Positions 1 to 6,585 of a stretch of DNA of 9,633 bases are shown here, piece by piece; position 1 is the first letter of the stretch; every line of letters begins with the position of its first letter. The stretch is from NCBI GenBank assembly GCA_017883495.1, contig JADGNL010000121.1, positions 1 through 9,633 on the forward strand, given 5' to 3'. A program made the translations under genes and the position numbers. The notes beneath the pieces are model-generated. The model worked only from the letters and a program-made list of their open reading frames with translations. It did not search any database and was not told the origin of the DNA. This DNA comes from Methanomicrobiales archaeon (GTDB lineage: Archaea; Halobacteriota; Methanomicrobia; Methanomicrobiales; Methanospirillaceae).

Positions 1-403
1 AGTCGGTGGGCAGGATCTCGACGATCGCGAGAGACTGCTGGTTCAAGGTGCAGCGGGCCCCAGGCTTTATCTGCTCGATCTCGATATTCTGGGAAAGCCC
101 GACCAGGAACCGTGGGCCCGCCGACGATCGGATGATCACTCGCGTCGAGTCGATCACATCCGTGACGGTTCCGATCACGAGCGGCGGGCTCTTCATCTGC
201 TCGATCTCGGACTTGAGCTTTCGTACCTCCCGTTCGTACCGGACCTTCTGGGTCTCCAGATACCGCTTATCCGCTTCCAGCTGCCGGAGCTGCTCTCGGA
301 TCTCGGTGTTTCGGTCCTCGAGCGTTGTGACTCGCTCAAGGAGGTACCGATAGAGATCCTCGCCTTTCTGAGGTTCAGGAAAATCCTTCAGGCTGTCGGA
401 CAT
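1..403 (-). CDS. pan: Proteasome-activating nucleotidase PAN, N-terminal part (cut by window start)
   Basis: This is the first 134 codons of a AAA+ ATPase that unfolds proteins and feeds them into the archaeal 20S proteasome in the cytoplasm. The start ATG is at 403-401 and the protein opens MSDSLKDFPE. Residues about 17-72 are charged heptad-like sequence (LEDRNTEIREQLRQLEADKR), the coiled coil that captures substrate in this family. Residues about 73-134 (SPPLVIGTVTDVID, then SSAGPRFLVGLSQNIEIEQI) match the OB-fold domain that forms the hexamer's upper ring. The Walker and AAA+ domains lie outside the window, since the family is usually about 400-430 residues. No Shine-Dalgarno is visible. 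A TATA-like CTTTATAG lies about 33 nt upstream, so the leader should be very short. The gene is divergent from mbf1. The identification rests on the combination of coiled coil and OB motif, and it is firm. Confidence 0.93.
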   Translation of the reverse strand, partial: MSDSLKDFPEPQKGEDLYRYLLERVTTLEDRNTEIREQLRQLEADKRYLETQKVRYEREVRKLKSEIEQMKSPPLVIGTVTDVIDSTRVIIRSSAGPRFLVGLSQNIEIEQIKPGARCTLNQQSLAIVEILPTD

Positions 404-416
404 GGGGGCCGCATAG

Positions 417-424
417 GTATATAG
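417..424 (+). promoter_or_regulatory. TATA-like box for mbf1
   Basis: On the plus strand this reads GTATATAG, centred about 36 nt before the mbf1 ATG at 457. A start site about 26 nt downstream would give a leader of roughly 10 nt. The sequence in front of the ATG has no convincing Shine-Dalgarno. The assignment rests on position and sequence only. Confidence 0.5.
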
Positions 425-432
425 GGTAATGA

Positions 433-440
433 CTATAAAG
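433..440 (-). promoter_or_regulatory. TATA-like box for pan
   Basis: On the minus strand this reads CTTTATAG, centred about 33 nt before the pan ATG. That is close to the archaeal distance for a transcript with a leader of several nucleotides. It lies between the mbf1 TATA-like box and the mbf1 start codon, so the two divergent promoters overlap. Position and composition are seen; use as a promoter is inferred. Confidence 0.5.
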
Positions 441-456
441 ATGTTTGCGAGTGACT

Positions 457-963
457 ATGCAGTGCGAGTTATGCGGCGCGACGGTGGCGGGACCGGGTAA
501 AAAGGTCCGGATCGAGGGAGCCGAGCTCCAGGTCTGCATGGCCTGTGCACGATACGGGACCGAGGTGCAGCAGACACGGACGGGGCCGAAGCGGTACGCC
601 CCCACCTCGTCCGCTTCTCGGCCCGGTGCCCCGCCCATCCGCCACCGGCGCGACCTCTTCGACCAGCTCGTGGGGGAGCTCGTCGACGACTACGGCGAGC
701 GGATCCGGGCGGCCCGTACCGAGAAGGGAATGAGCACGAAGGATCTGGCCCTTGCCACCAAGGAGAAGGAGCTTCTCATCAAGAAGATCGAGAAGGGAGA
801 GCTCGTGCCCGAGGACGAGGTCCGCACCAGGATCGAGAAGGCCCTGGGGATCCGGCTCCTGGACGTCCAAGAGGAATCGATCGCGCGGGAACGGAAGGAG
901 CAGCAGCGACTCTCGACCACGCTCGGCGACGTCCTCTCGTTCAAGAAAAGCCCAAAGTCCTGA
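457..963 (+). CDS. mbf1: Archaeal multiprotein bridging factor type 1 (zinc ribbon plus HTH)
   Basis: A 168-residue transcription-associated protein related to eukaryotic MBF1, which bridges TBP to activators. The archaeal version associates with ribosomes or the transcription apparatus, and its exact role is not settled. The N-terminus carries a zinc ribbon with C3-x2-C6 and C27-x2-C30. A linker (about 35-70) is rich in Pro, Ser and Arg. An XRE/Cro-type helix-turn-helix covers about residues 78-137 (DYGERIRAARTEKGMSTKDL, then KKIEKGELVPEDEV and EKALGIRLLD). I chose the ATG at 457 because archaeal relatives begin MQCE. An in-frame TTG at 445 and GTG at 451 are possible but would place residues before the conserved start. 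The gene is divergent from pan, an arrangement I recall from other methanogens but could not check. Domain order and length fit the family well. Confidence 0.9.
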   Translation: MQCELCGATVAGPGKKVRIEGAELQVCMACARYGTEVQQTRTGPKRYAPTSSASRPGAPPIRHRRDLFDQLVGELVDDYGERIRAARTEKGMSTKDLALATKEKELLIKKIEKGELVPEDEVRTRIEKALGIRLLDVQEESIARERKEQQRLSTTLGDVLSFKKSPKS

Positions 964-1181
964 GGCATTCCTGAAAATCGGTGCCCCGCCTCACCTGGGG
1001 TTTCCGCCCGTGCGGGAAGTCAGCTACGTCTCTTTTTCGCGGCCCCGATCACGAACCGCAGCAGAACCCCCGTCGACCGTTCCTCTCCTCATGGCCCCCT
1101 GGTCATTCGGATCGCAGATCGTGTTCGTGCCCGTTTGATCGTGTGCGGGGATAGCGACGACAACGCCTCATACCGCCACTG
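964..1181. other. Intergenic spacer between convergent mbf1 and the glycosyl operon
   Basis: This 218-nt stretch lies between two convergent genes. It holds two small potential hairpins close to the mbf1 stop: CCCC at 984-987 with GGGG at 997-1000, and CCGC at 1004-1007 with GCGG at 1012-1015. A pyrimidine run TCTTTTT follows at 1031-1037. The remainder (about 1040-1181) has no supported gene. The frame open there is an off-frame extension of mbf1, with no start signal or family resemblance. I see no tRNA fold. Confidence 0.55.
1031..1037 (+). terminator. Oligo-T run, possible terminator of mbf1
   Basis: TCTTTTT occurs 68 nt after the mbf1 stop codon and just after two short GC-rich hairpins. 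Archaeal RNA polymerase commonly terminates at T-rich stretches. With only five consecutive T residues this is a modest candidate. Confidence 0.3.
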
Positions 1182-1934
1182 CTATGATGGGAGAGCGACG
1201 ACGGGGCTGGCCCCGGGGTTGTACGGGTTCATCCTGACTGCGAGCGAGTAGAGGTACGGGTAGTACTTCTGCAGGTAGCGAAGGTGGTCGACCCACTCGA
1301 CCACCAGCCGGCGATAGACCCTGTCGCAGTCTGCCGTGAGATGGTCGATGTCGCTCTGCGGGAGGGTGTCGAATCCCGTGCGATATTCGAGCTCCTCGAT
1401 CAGGTGGAAGACAGCCCGGAGGAGCTCGGTGAACGACTCGTGCTCCAGGAGCATCGGGTTCTCCAGGAGCCGGATCATGAACTCTGCCCGATCGTGCAGG
1501 AACGGCTTGAGCGTGACGAAGTCGACGGGCGTCATTTTCAGATCGAAGTTCCGGTCGACCAGGGACGTCCGGACACGGACGAAATCGGCATCAGTCCACT
1601 CCGGCCTTGCGAGCAGCGCGGACGCGTACCCGACGAGGCTCCGGTCCCGCGAAGCCAGGCGGGCGAGCAGGTGGTACCCGGTCCAGGAAAAAAAGGTCCC
1701 GATCAGCATCCGGAGCTTCTCGAGGCGCTGACGGCGATCCCGGAGCTCGAGCAGCCGCTCAAGCACGAGGGTGACGACCAGGACCGAGATCGGGAGGAAT
1801 GCGAAGTCCTGCAGGATGTAGAAGTATGTCGACTTCGGATCGGCGAAGATCAGCAACTGCGCAGCATAGAACGTCGCCGAGACAAGAAGCAGCGCGGCCG
1901 CCAGGACCACGTCCGAGGATCGCCACCATCGCAT
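1182..1934 (-). CDS. Unrecognised two-transmembrane protein, third gene of the glycosyl operon
   Basis: I do not recognise the family. From the ATG at 1934 the protein has 250 residues. Residues about 8-30 (VVLAAALLLVSATFYAAQLL) and 43-62 (DFAFLPISVLVVTLVLERLL) are strongly hydrophobic and form a hairpin of two membrane segments. A basic stretch, RDRRQRLEKLR (about 65-75), comes next. The remaining 175 residues are soluble-looking, rich in Leu, Arg and acidic residues, and probably helical, with no recognisable catalytic motif. An in-frame ATG at 1979 overlaps the glycosyltransferase stop as ATGA and would add 15 residues. I prefer 1934 because GAGGAA stands 6 nt before it, whereas 1979 has no Shine-Dalgarno. 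It follows the glycosyltransferase directly and is likely co-transcribed, perhaps as a membrane partner. That role is inference from position only. Confidence 0.7.
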   Translation of the reverse strand: MRWWRSSDVVLAAALLLVSATFYAAQLLIFADPKSTYFYILQDFAFLPISVLVVTLVLERLLELRDRRQRLEKLRMLIGTFFSWTGYHLLARLASRDRSLVGYASALLARPEWTDADFVRVRTSLVDRNFDLKMTPVDFVTLKPFLHDRAEFMIRLLENPMLLEHESFTELLRAVFHLIEELEYRTGFDTLPQSDIDHLTADCDRVYRRLVVEWVDHLRYLQKYYPYLYSLAVRMNPYNPGASPVVALPS

Positions 1935-1975
1935 CAACCCTTCCTCTTGGTACGAGCGGGGAAAAACGCTGCGGA

Positions 1976-2950
1976 TCATCCGGCCAGCGAGCGGTAGAGC
2001 TCGGCGTGGCGCGCCGCGATATCGCGGATGTCGAAGGGAGCCGTCGACGCGCGGGCCTGGCCCTGACAGGCGGCGAGCACCCGGTCATCGCCGAGCAGCC
2101 CGCTTGCATCCTCGACCGTCGAGAAGTAGAGGATCGAGGAGCCGAAGATCTCGCGGAACTCGGGGATGGACCGGGCGATCACGGGCAGGCCCGAGGAGAG
2201 GGCTTCGAGGATCACGAGGCCGAAGGTCTCCGCGTGCGAGCCCATGAAGAAAGCGTCGGCAGCCGCGTACGGAGCCTCGATCCGGTCGACGTACCCGGTG
2301 AAGAGGACGTTCTGGCCGCCCCGCTCCCGTAGGGCCGTGATCCGCGCATAGTCCTTTGAGAGGACGCTGTACGGCAGGCCGCCGACCCAGACGAAACGGA
2401 TCTCGGGGTGACGCGCCGCGAGCTCGAAGAAGTCATAGATGCCCTTCCGCGGAGTCACCTGAGCGACGGACAGGACGACGCGCTCTTCCTCGCCAATCCC
2501 GTACCGCTCTCGGAACGCCGCGCCGAGCGCAGGGTCGGGACAGAATCGTCCGCGGTCGACTCCGTTCGGGATCAGCGTGACCGGCGTGTCGGGGACCATC
2601 TCGGTCACCTCTCGGTGACAGGGCGCGGAGATCGTGACGATATGGTCGAAACCCGCGTAGATCGATGGGTAGAGCCGGTTGATCCGGCGGGCGAAGGCGA
2701 TGTTGCCCTGGTTGATTCGCGGCGTCGAGTGTGCCGTCAGGAGTGAGACGCCGTGCGCGCGGCTCCGGTTGTGGAGTGCGAGCGGCCCGAAGGTGTGGTA
2801 GTGGACGAGGTCCGCGTCGGTCGTACCGCGCTTCCACGCGAGCTCGAGGCCGTCGATCCCACCGAGGGCGCGATAGAGCGTGCGGGCGACCGTCGCGCAC
2901 CCGATGTATCGGAAGAAGAACTGGTCCTCGACGTAGAAACTCACGCGCAC
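1976..2950 (-). CDS. GT4-type (GT-B fold) glycosyltransferase
   Basis: A retaining-type glycosyltransferase of the GT4/glycosyl-transferases-group-1 kind, 324 residues, expected to move a sugar from a nucleotide donor to a glycan or lipid acceptor at the inner face of the membrane. The N-terminal Rossmann half opens VRVSFYVEDQFFFRYIG. The inter-domain link is IPNGVDRGRF (127-136). The C-terminal half has VAQVTPRKG with R168 and K169 as likely phosphate contacts. The E-x7-E motif ETFGLVILE (E241, E249) binds the donor nucleotide sugar. Donor and acceptor cannot be read from sequence. I chose the GTG at 2950, which overlaps the flavoprotein gene by 10 nt and has GGGGG 8 nt upstream. A GTG at 2944 would give a GTGA overlap, and an upstream ATG at 2992 would lie deep inside the preceding gene. 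The tight overlap implies translational coupling with the UGM-like flavoprotein. Confidence 0.88.
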   Translation of the reverse strand: MRVSFYVEDQFFFRYIGCATVARTLYRALGGIDGLELAWKRGTTDADLVHYHTFGPLALHNRSRAHGVSLLTAHSTPRINQGNIAFARRINRLYPSIYAGFDHIVTISAPCHREVTEMVPDTPVTLIPNGVDRGRFCPDPALGAAFRERYGIGEEERVVLSVAQVTPRKGIYDFFELAARHPEIRFVWVGGLPYSVLSKDYARITALRERGGQNVLFTGYVDRIEAPYAAADAFFMGSHAETFGLVILEALSSGLPVIARSIPEFREIFGSSILYFSTVEDASGLLGDDRVLAACQGQARASTAPFDIRDIAARHAELYRSLAG

Positions 2951-4272
2951 CGGCAGTGCCCCCGGACGTAATCGAGCGCATGCCGGATGCATCCGTCCAT
3001 GTTCAGGTACTCGAACTCAGCGAAGCGGCCAACGAGGTCGACTCCCCGTTCGGCGACGAACTCCCGGACGATTCGAACTGATTCCTGGTAGGCGAGGTCG
3101 TAGACCACGTACGCGAACGGCTGGCGAGCGACGCCGGTGACCACAACGTCCTCTATGGAGAGCACGCCCATCGCCTCGAGCCGGTCGAGGACATGGTCGA
3201 TGAGAGCCGCATCGTCCATCGTATCCACCGGATCGCCGGGGCGGTACGTGCATTCGGCCAGGATCGAGCCGTATCCCGACGGCGCCGCACCTGTGCTGTA
3301 GTTCGACGGGAACGAGACCCGGTTGGCGTATCCGAGTTCGGCTTCGGGGAGATAGACCCACGAGAAAGGGGGGACGGGAGCCTGGAGGCCGACGAAGACG
3401 CAGGCGACCCCGTTGTAAACCAGTCGGCCGACTGCGTCCGCCACCTCCGGCGGCACCTCGTCGATGGCCGGGATGAGGGCCTGGAGCGGGATGGTCGAGA
3501 TGCATCGATCGGCCACAACCGTCGTCTTTCCGTCCGAGATCAGGAACCGCCCCTCTTCTCGCCGAACCGAACGAACGCAGAAGCCGCAGCGGATCCGGTC
3601 CTCGATCGGAGCCGCGATGGCACGGACCAGGGCCTCGATCCCGCCGGAGGCCGGGTACGAAAAGACGGCCTGGTGGACATAGCCCTCGGTCGGGAGGCCG
3701 CAGGCGGCCCGCAGCACGTCCGCGAGCGGAGGACGCGGGACGCGCCCGTCGACCCAGTGGGCCGACATCTCATCGAGCGGGTACTTCCAGATCTTCTCGT
3801 TGTACGGGACCATGTAGCAGTTCGCGATCCCGTCGCCGAAGGTCCGGTAGATCCAGTCGAGAAAGGTGCGCGCAGGGGCCTCCTCGCCGCTCTCGGCCGC
3901 GAGCTCAGCGGCGATCACGGCCCGGACGAAGCCGTCGACGCAGCGGAACCGGTCGTCGGGCGGAAGGTCGTACAGACCGTTCTCGAATGGGTACTGCACG
4001 TACCGGCTCCGGTAGAAGCACTTGGTCTCGCGGTGCCGCTCTTCACGGTTCTGACCGAGTGTCGTCCGCATCCAGGCCATCACCTCCTCGTCGCGCGAGA
4101 AGATGATGTGCGAGCCGCCGAGGTCGAAGGTGAACCCGTCCATCGTGACCGACCGGCAGAGCCCGCCGTAGTCACCGGCGGCCTCGAGCACCACGACCTC
4201 CTCGCCCATTTCGGCGAGGAGACGGGCGAGGGTGCAGCCGGTCAGGCCGGCCCCGAGGATCGCGGTCGTCAC
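2941..4272 (-). CDS. UDP-galactopyranose mutase / protoporphyrinogen oxidase-like FAD protein
   Basis: A 443-residue flavoprotein. The N-terminus has a dinucleotide fold, AILGAGLTGCTLARLLAE, with GAGLTG at 7-12, an acidic E30 at the end of the second strand and DYGGLCR (34-40). This is the amine-oxidase/NAD(P)-binding Rossmann superfamily pattern. GGSHIIFSRDEEV (52-64) and the C-terminal GRFAEFEYLNMD (415-426) resemble the corresponding UDP-galactopyranose mutase segments. PYNEKIWKYPLDEM (156-169) is typical of the UGM/HemY-like proteins found in glycan gene clusters. I infer action on a nucleotide sugar rather than on heme, because the next gene is a glycosyltransferase. True UGM is usually somewhat shorter (about 370-400 residues), so I leave the exact reaction open. 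The start is GTG at 4272 with no Shine-Dalgarno and a TATA-like box about 28 nt upstream, consistent with a leaderless mRNA. It is the first gene of a three-gene operon. Confidence 0.85.
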   Translation of the reverse strand: MTTAILGAGLTGCTLARLLAEMGEEVVVLEAAGDYGGLCRSVTMDGFTFDLGGSHIIFSRDEEVMAWMRTTLGQNREERHRETKCFYRSRYVQYPFENGLYDLPPDDRFRCVDGFVRAVIAAELAAESGEEAPARTFLDWIYRTFGDGIANCYMVPYNEKIWKYPLDEMSAHWVDGRVPRPPLADVLRAACGLPTEGYVHQAVFSYPASGGIEALVRAIAAPIEDRIRCGFCVRSVRREEGRFLISDGKTTVVADRCISTIPLQALIPAIDEVPPEVADAVGRLVYNGVACVFVGLQAPVPPFSWVYLPEAELGYANRVSFPSNYSTGAAPSGYGSILAECTYRPGDPVDTMDDAALIDHVLDRLEAMGVLSIEDVVVTGVARQPFAYVVYDLAYQESVRIVREFVAERGVDLVGRFAEFEYLNMDGCIRHALDYVRGHCRCA

Positions 4273-4295
4273 GCTGATTACGTTGGTTCCGGCCG

Positions 4296-4304
4296 CTTAT
4301 ATGA
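4296..4304 (-). promoter_or_regulatory. TATA-like box for the flavoprotein/glycosyltransferase operon
   Basis: The minus strand reads TCATATAAG, centred about 28 nt before the GTG at 4272. That predicts a transcript beginning within a few nucleotides of the start codon. An inverted repeat (4308-4330) lies just upstream of the box. Confidence 0.5.
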
Positions 4305-4307
4305 TTG

Positions 4308-4330
4308 TCCGGGCGCTGTCGTCGCCCGGA
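4308..4330. repeat. Perfect inverted repeat (8-bp arms, 7-nt loop) between proS and the flavoprotein gene
   Basis: The arms TCCGGGCG (4308-4315) and CGCCCGGA (4323-4330) are perfectly complementary around CTGTCGT. The repeat begins 10 nt after the proS stop codon and ends about 4 nt before the TATA-like box of the leftward operon. It could fold at the 3' end of the proS mRNA. No T-run follows, so it is not a classical intrinsic terminator. It could equally be an operator beside the promoter. The symmetry is seen; the role is open. Confidence 0.6.
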
Positions 4331-4340
4331 ACGAAGAGGG

Positions 4341-5777
4341 TCAGTAACTCCGCCCGATCAGCGCGGTCGTGCCGGCGCGCCCGCAGGCGACGCAGGCCCC
4401 CTCGCAGGGGACGACGAGATCGGACCGGACCTCGACGCCGAGGACGGCGCCGCCGGTCTCCTCCTCGATGCGATCCGCACAGGCATGCTCGCCACACCAG
4501 CTCACGACCGCGACCCCGCCGTCGAGCGCCGCCGCGAGCTCGGGCATGGATCCGGCTGTCCGGACCTGTCCGGCAAGCTGGTCCGCCGCGTTCTCCGCGA
4601 GGGCTTGCATGGCCGACACGAGGAGGTCGCGCACACCATCCGCGGCCGACGCGAGCGGAACCGTGGTCTTCGGGCCGCCCGTCCGGAGCACGGCCGTCGC
4701 AACCCCGCCGTCGAGATCGCGGGGGCCGAGCTCGAGCCGGACCGGCACGCCACGCATCTCCCAGTGGTAGAACTTCGCCCCCGGGCGCAGGTCGCGGTCG
4801 TCGAGCTTCACGCGGATGCCTGCGGACGCGAGGTCGTCGGCGAGGCGACGGGCTGCCGCCAGCACCTCGTCGCCGCGCTTGCCCACGATGATCGGGACCA
4901 CGACCGCCTGCACCGGCGCGACCTCGGGGGGCAGCACGAGCCCGCGATCGTCGCCGTGGACCGAGATCAATGCTGCGATGCAGCGCTCCGAGATCCCGTA
5001 GCAGGTCTGGTGGGCGAGCCGCTGCTCGCCGTCGCGGTCCTCGTACGTGATCGAGAAGGTCTTGGAGAAATGGTCGCCGAGGTGGTGAACCGTTCCGATC
5101 TGGAGGGTCCGGCCGTCGGGCATTACGCAGTCGACCGCGATCGTATAGTCCGCTCCGGGAAACTTGTCCCAGTCCGGGCGCCGCGAGACGAGCACGGGGA
5201 TTCCGAGCCGATCGTAGAACTCGCGGTACCGATCGACCGCGTCCTCGACCTGGGCCGCGGCCTCCTCCCAGGTAGCGTGGACCGTATGGGCCTCCTTGAA
5301 CGAGGTGATCTCGCGCAGGCGGATCAACGGACGTGTGTGCTTGGTCTCGTACCGGAAGGTGTTGACGACCTGGTAGAGCTTGAGTGGTAGGTCCGCGTGG
5401 GACCGGATCCAGAGCGAGTACATCGGGTAGATCGCGGTCTCGCTCGTCGGCCGGAGCGCGAGCTTCACATCGAGTGGCGAGAGGCCGCCGTGCGTGACCC
5501 AGTAGACCTCGTCCTCGAAGCCCTTGATGTGCTCGGCCTCCTTCATGAACTCCTGCTCGGGGATCAGGAGTGGAAAGAGTGTCTCCTCGTGGTCGCGGTC
5601 GAGGAGCTCCCGGAGGAGCGCGTAGGTCCGCTTCCGGATCCCGAACCCGAACGGGTACCAGACGTAGAGTCCCTTGACCGGGTAACGGACGTCCATAATC
5701 TCGGCCCGCCAGAGGACCTCGTTGTACCACTCGGAAAAATCGGTCCGGGCCGGCAGGGCCCCCGTATCGTCGACCAT
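4341..5777 (-). CDS. proS: Prolyl-tRNA synthetase, archaeal/eukaryal type
   Basis: This class II synthetase charges tRNA-Pro with proline in the cytoplasm. It has 478 residues, normal for the short archaeal/eukaryal type that lacks the bacterial editing insertion. The catalytic domain has RPTSETAIYPMY (109-120), motif 2 FRYETKHTRPLIRLRE (141-156) and a motif 3 region GISERCIAALISVHGDDRG (261-279). An anticodon-binding domain spans about 287-395 (APVQAVVVPIIVGKRGDEVL). The C-terminal extension carries probable zinc-site cysteines C428, C433, C458, C462 and C465, and the chain ends in tyrosine as is characteristic of this type. The frame is open upstream to 5999, but the ATG at 5777 is favoured because GAGGT lies 9 nt before it and it sits 13 nt after the SpoIIM-like stop. 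It is probably the second gene of that operon. Confidence 0.96.
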   Translation of the reverse strand: MVDDTGALPARTDFSEWYNEVLWRAEIMDVRYPVKGLYVWYPFGFGIRKRTYALLRELLDRDHEETLFPLLIPEQEFMKEAEHIKGFEDEVYWVTHGGLSPLDVKLALRPTSETAIYPMYSLWIRSHADLPLKLYQVVNTFRYETKHTRPLIRLREITSFKEAHTVHATWEEAAAQVEDAVDRYREFYDRLGIPVLVSRRPDWDKFPGADYTIAVDCVMPDGRTLQIGTVHHLGDHFSKTFSITYEDRDGEQRLAHQTCYGISERCIAALISVHGDDRGLVLPPEVAPVQAVVVPIIVGKRGDEVLAAARRLADDLASAGIRVKLDDRDLRPGAKFYHWEMRGVPVRLELGPRDLDGGVATAVLRTGGPKTTVPLASAADGVRDLLVSAMQALAENAADQLAGQVRTAGSMPELAAALDGGVAVVSWCGEHACADRIEEETGGAVLGVEVRSDLVVPCEGACVACGRAGTTALIGRSY

Positions 5778-5786
5778 CAGAAACGA

Positions 5787-5791
5787 ACCTC
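5787..5791 (-). promoter_or_regulatory. Shine-Dalgarno site deciding the proS start
   Basis: The minus strand reads GAGGT, nine nucleotides before the proS ATG. Its first base is the last base of the TAG stop of the preceding SpoIIM-like gene. This supports the ATG at 5777 over the longer open frame. It also supports translation of proS as a downstream operon gene, in contrast to the leaderless first genes. Confidence 0.6.
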
Positions 5792-6360
5792 TATGACACC
5801 AGCTGTATGATTTGGGGCGTAATAAACGCCTCGACGGCGGCCGCGAGCGCGACGAAAGGGACCACGTAGCGGACGAAGAGCCGGCCGTACCCGAGCGCCT
5901 CGCCAGCAGCGTCCCCCTCGTTTCGGAACAGCTCGCGGCCGAGAGCCTCGGCCAGCAGGAGCCCGAGGCCGGCCGAGACCAGGACGGCGGGGATCTCAAG
6001 AATGCCGTGGGGCAGAATTCCGGCGAGGATGAATTCGATCCCCTTCTCGCCGCGGATTGTCTCGATGATCCCGCCGATGACGAGTCCGTTCGAGGCGATC
6101 ACGAGCAGGGGCACGAGGCCGAAGGTCGCGCCGCCGAGGAAGAGCGCGATGCAGGCGACCAGGTTGTTCAGGAAGATCTTGAGGAAGAGCACTCCGGGCG
6201 AATCCGAGAAGATCTCGCCGGCGACCTGGTCGCGAAAGCCGGCCAGAAGCTGCTGGCCAAAGGCCGGGTCCTGCCGAACAGCGAGGACGCCGCCGCCGAG
6301 CGCGAGCGCGAAGAACACGGTCGCAAAGAGGAACGACCGCAAGAGTCGCCGGTCAAACAT
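5791..6360 (-). CDS. SpoIIM/COG1300 family integral membrane protein
   Basis: A 189-residue polytopic membrane protein of the stage II sporulation protein M family. In Bacillus SpoIIM works with other proteins in engulfment, but archaea do not sporulate and the archaeal role is unknown. Hydrophobic segments lie at about 8-27, 59-76, 79-100, 109-137 and 160-181. The family signatures FLNNLVACIALFLGG (63-77) and ILPHGILEIPAVL (115-127) are clear. I chose the ATG at 6360. An in-frame ATG at 6387 would start inside the TATA-like box (6385-6392) whose spacing predicts a transcript beginning at about 6362, so 6360 fits a leaderless mRNA. The downstream neighbour proS begins 13 nt after the stop, so the two are probably co-transcribed. 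A functional link to translation is not evident. Confidence 0.88.
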   Translation of the reverse strand: MFDRRLLRSFLFATVFFALALGGGVLAVRQDPAFGQQLLAGFRDQVAGEIFSDSPGVLFLKIFLNNLVACIALFLGGATFGLVPLLVIASNGLVIGGIIETIRGEKGIEFILAGILPHGILEIPAVLVSAGLGLLLAEALGRELFRNEGDAAGEALGYGRLFVRYVVPFVALAAAVEAFITPQIIQLVS

Positions 6361-6384
6361 ACAGCATCTATCGACCCTATCGAA

Positions 6385-6392
6385 CATATTTG
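6385..6392 (-). promoter_or_regulatory. TATA-like box for the SpoIIM-like/proS operon
   Basis: The minus strand reads CAAATATG, centred 28 nt before the ATG at 6360, matching the spacing seen at the other leaderless starts in this window. Confidence 0.45.
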
Positions 6393-6539
6393 GATCTATG
6401 GGTGGGTCTTGGAATCCGCGGCCGATATCCCGAAGCCACTGGCGGAGGAGTTGCGTCGAATTCGCCGGCGTCGTCTGTCTTCAATAACCTCTGATCGGCG
6501 AACGCCATCACTTCTTTTCCTCAACGCTTTCGAGGTAAA

Positions 6540-6563
6540 GATCGGGGATCCGATCGGGGATGC
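6540..6563. repeat. Tandem direct repeat, two 12-nt units
   Basis: GATCGGGGATCC at 6540-6551 is followed immediately by GATCGGGGATGC at 6552-6563, differing at one position. It lies about 180 nt upstream of the SpoIIM-like start and about 70 nt past the DUF63 stop. It may be a paired protein-binding site or a chance duplication. Confidence 0.5.
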
Positions 6564-6585
6564 TCTCGGATTGGCAGTGCGGAGC

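Noticed and set aside
752..1138. 128-codon plus-strand frame running from mbf1 into the spacer
   Set aside because: It is off-frame to mbf1, starts inside it, and is Arg/Ser-rich with no family resemblance.
2941..4272. Annotation of the flavoprotein as protoporphyrinogen oxidase (hemG/hemY)
   Set aside because: Only the shared FAD fold supports it. The C-terminal GR-x-AEFEYLNMD pattern and the glycosyltransferase neighbour favour a UGM-like role, and no heme gene is nearby.
3193..4347. 384-codon plus-strand frame antisense to the flavoprotein gene
   Set aside because: The encoded sequence is dominated by Arg, Asp, Gly and Val without motifs, while the opposite strand has clear FAD-binding motifs. 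It is an antisense shadow.
4297..5730. 477-codon minus-strand frame across proS
   Set aside because: It is in another frame of a confidently identified prolyl-tRNA synthetase. Its composition (Arg, Gly and Pro runs) is what GC-rich codon bias produces in a shadow frame.
5791..6360. Reading the SpoIIM-like gene as evidence for sporulation or a bacterial origin
   Set aside because: The COG1300 family is widespread in archaea. The gene shares GC content and promoter style with its neighbours, so neither sporulation nor recent transfer is supported.
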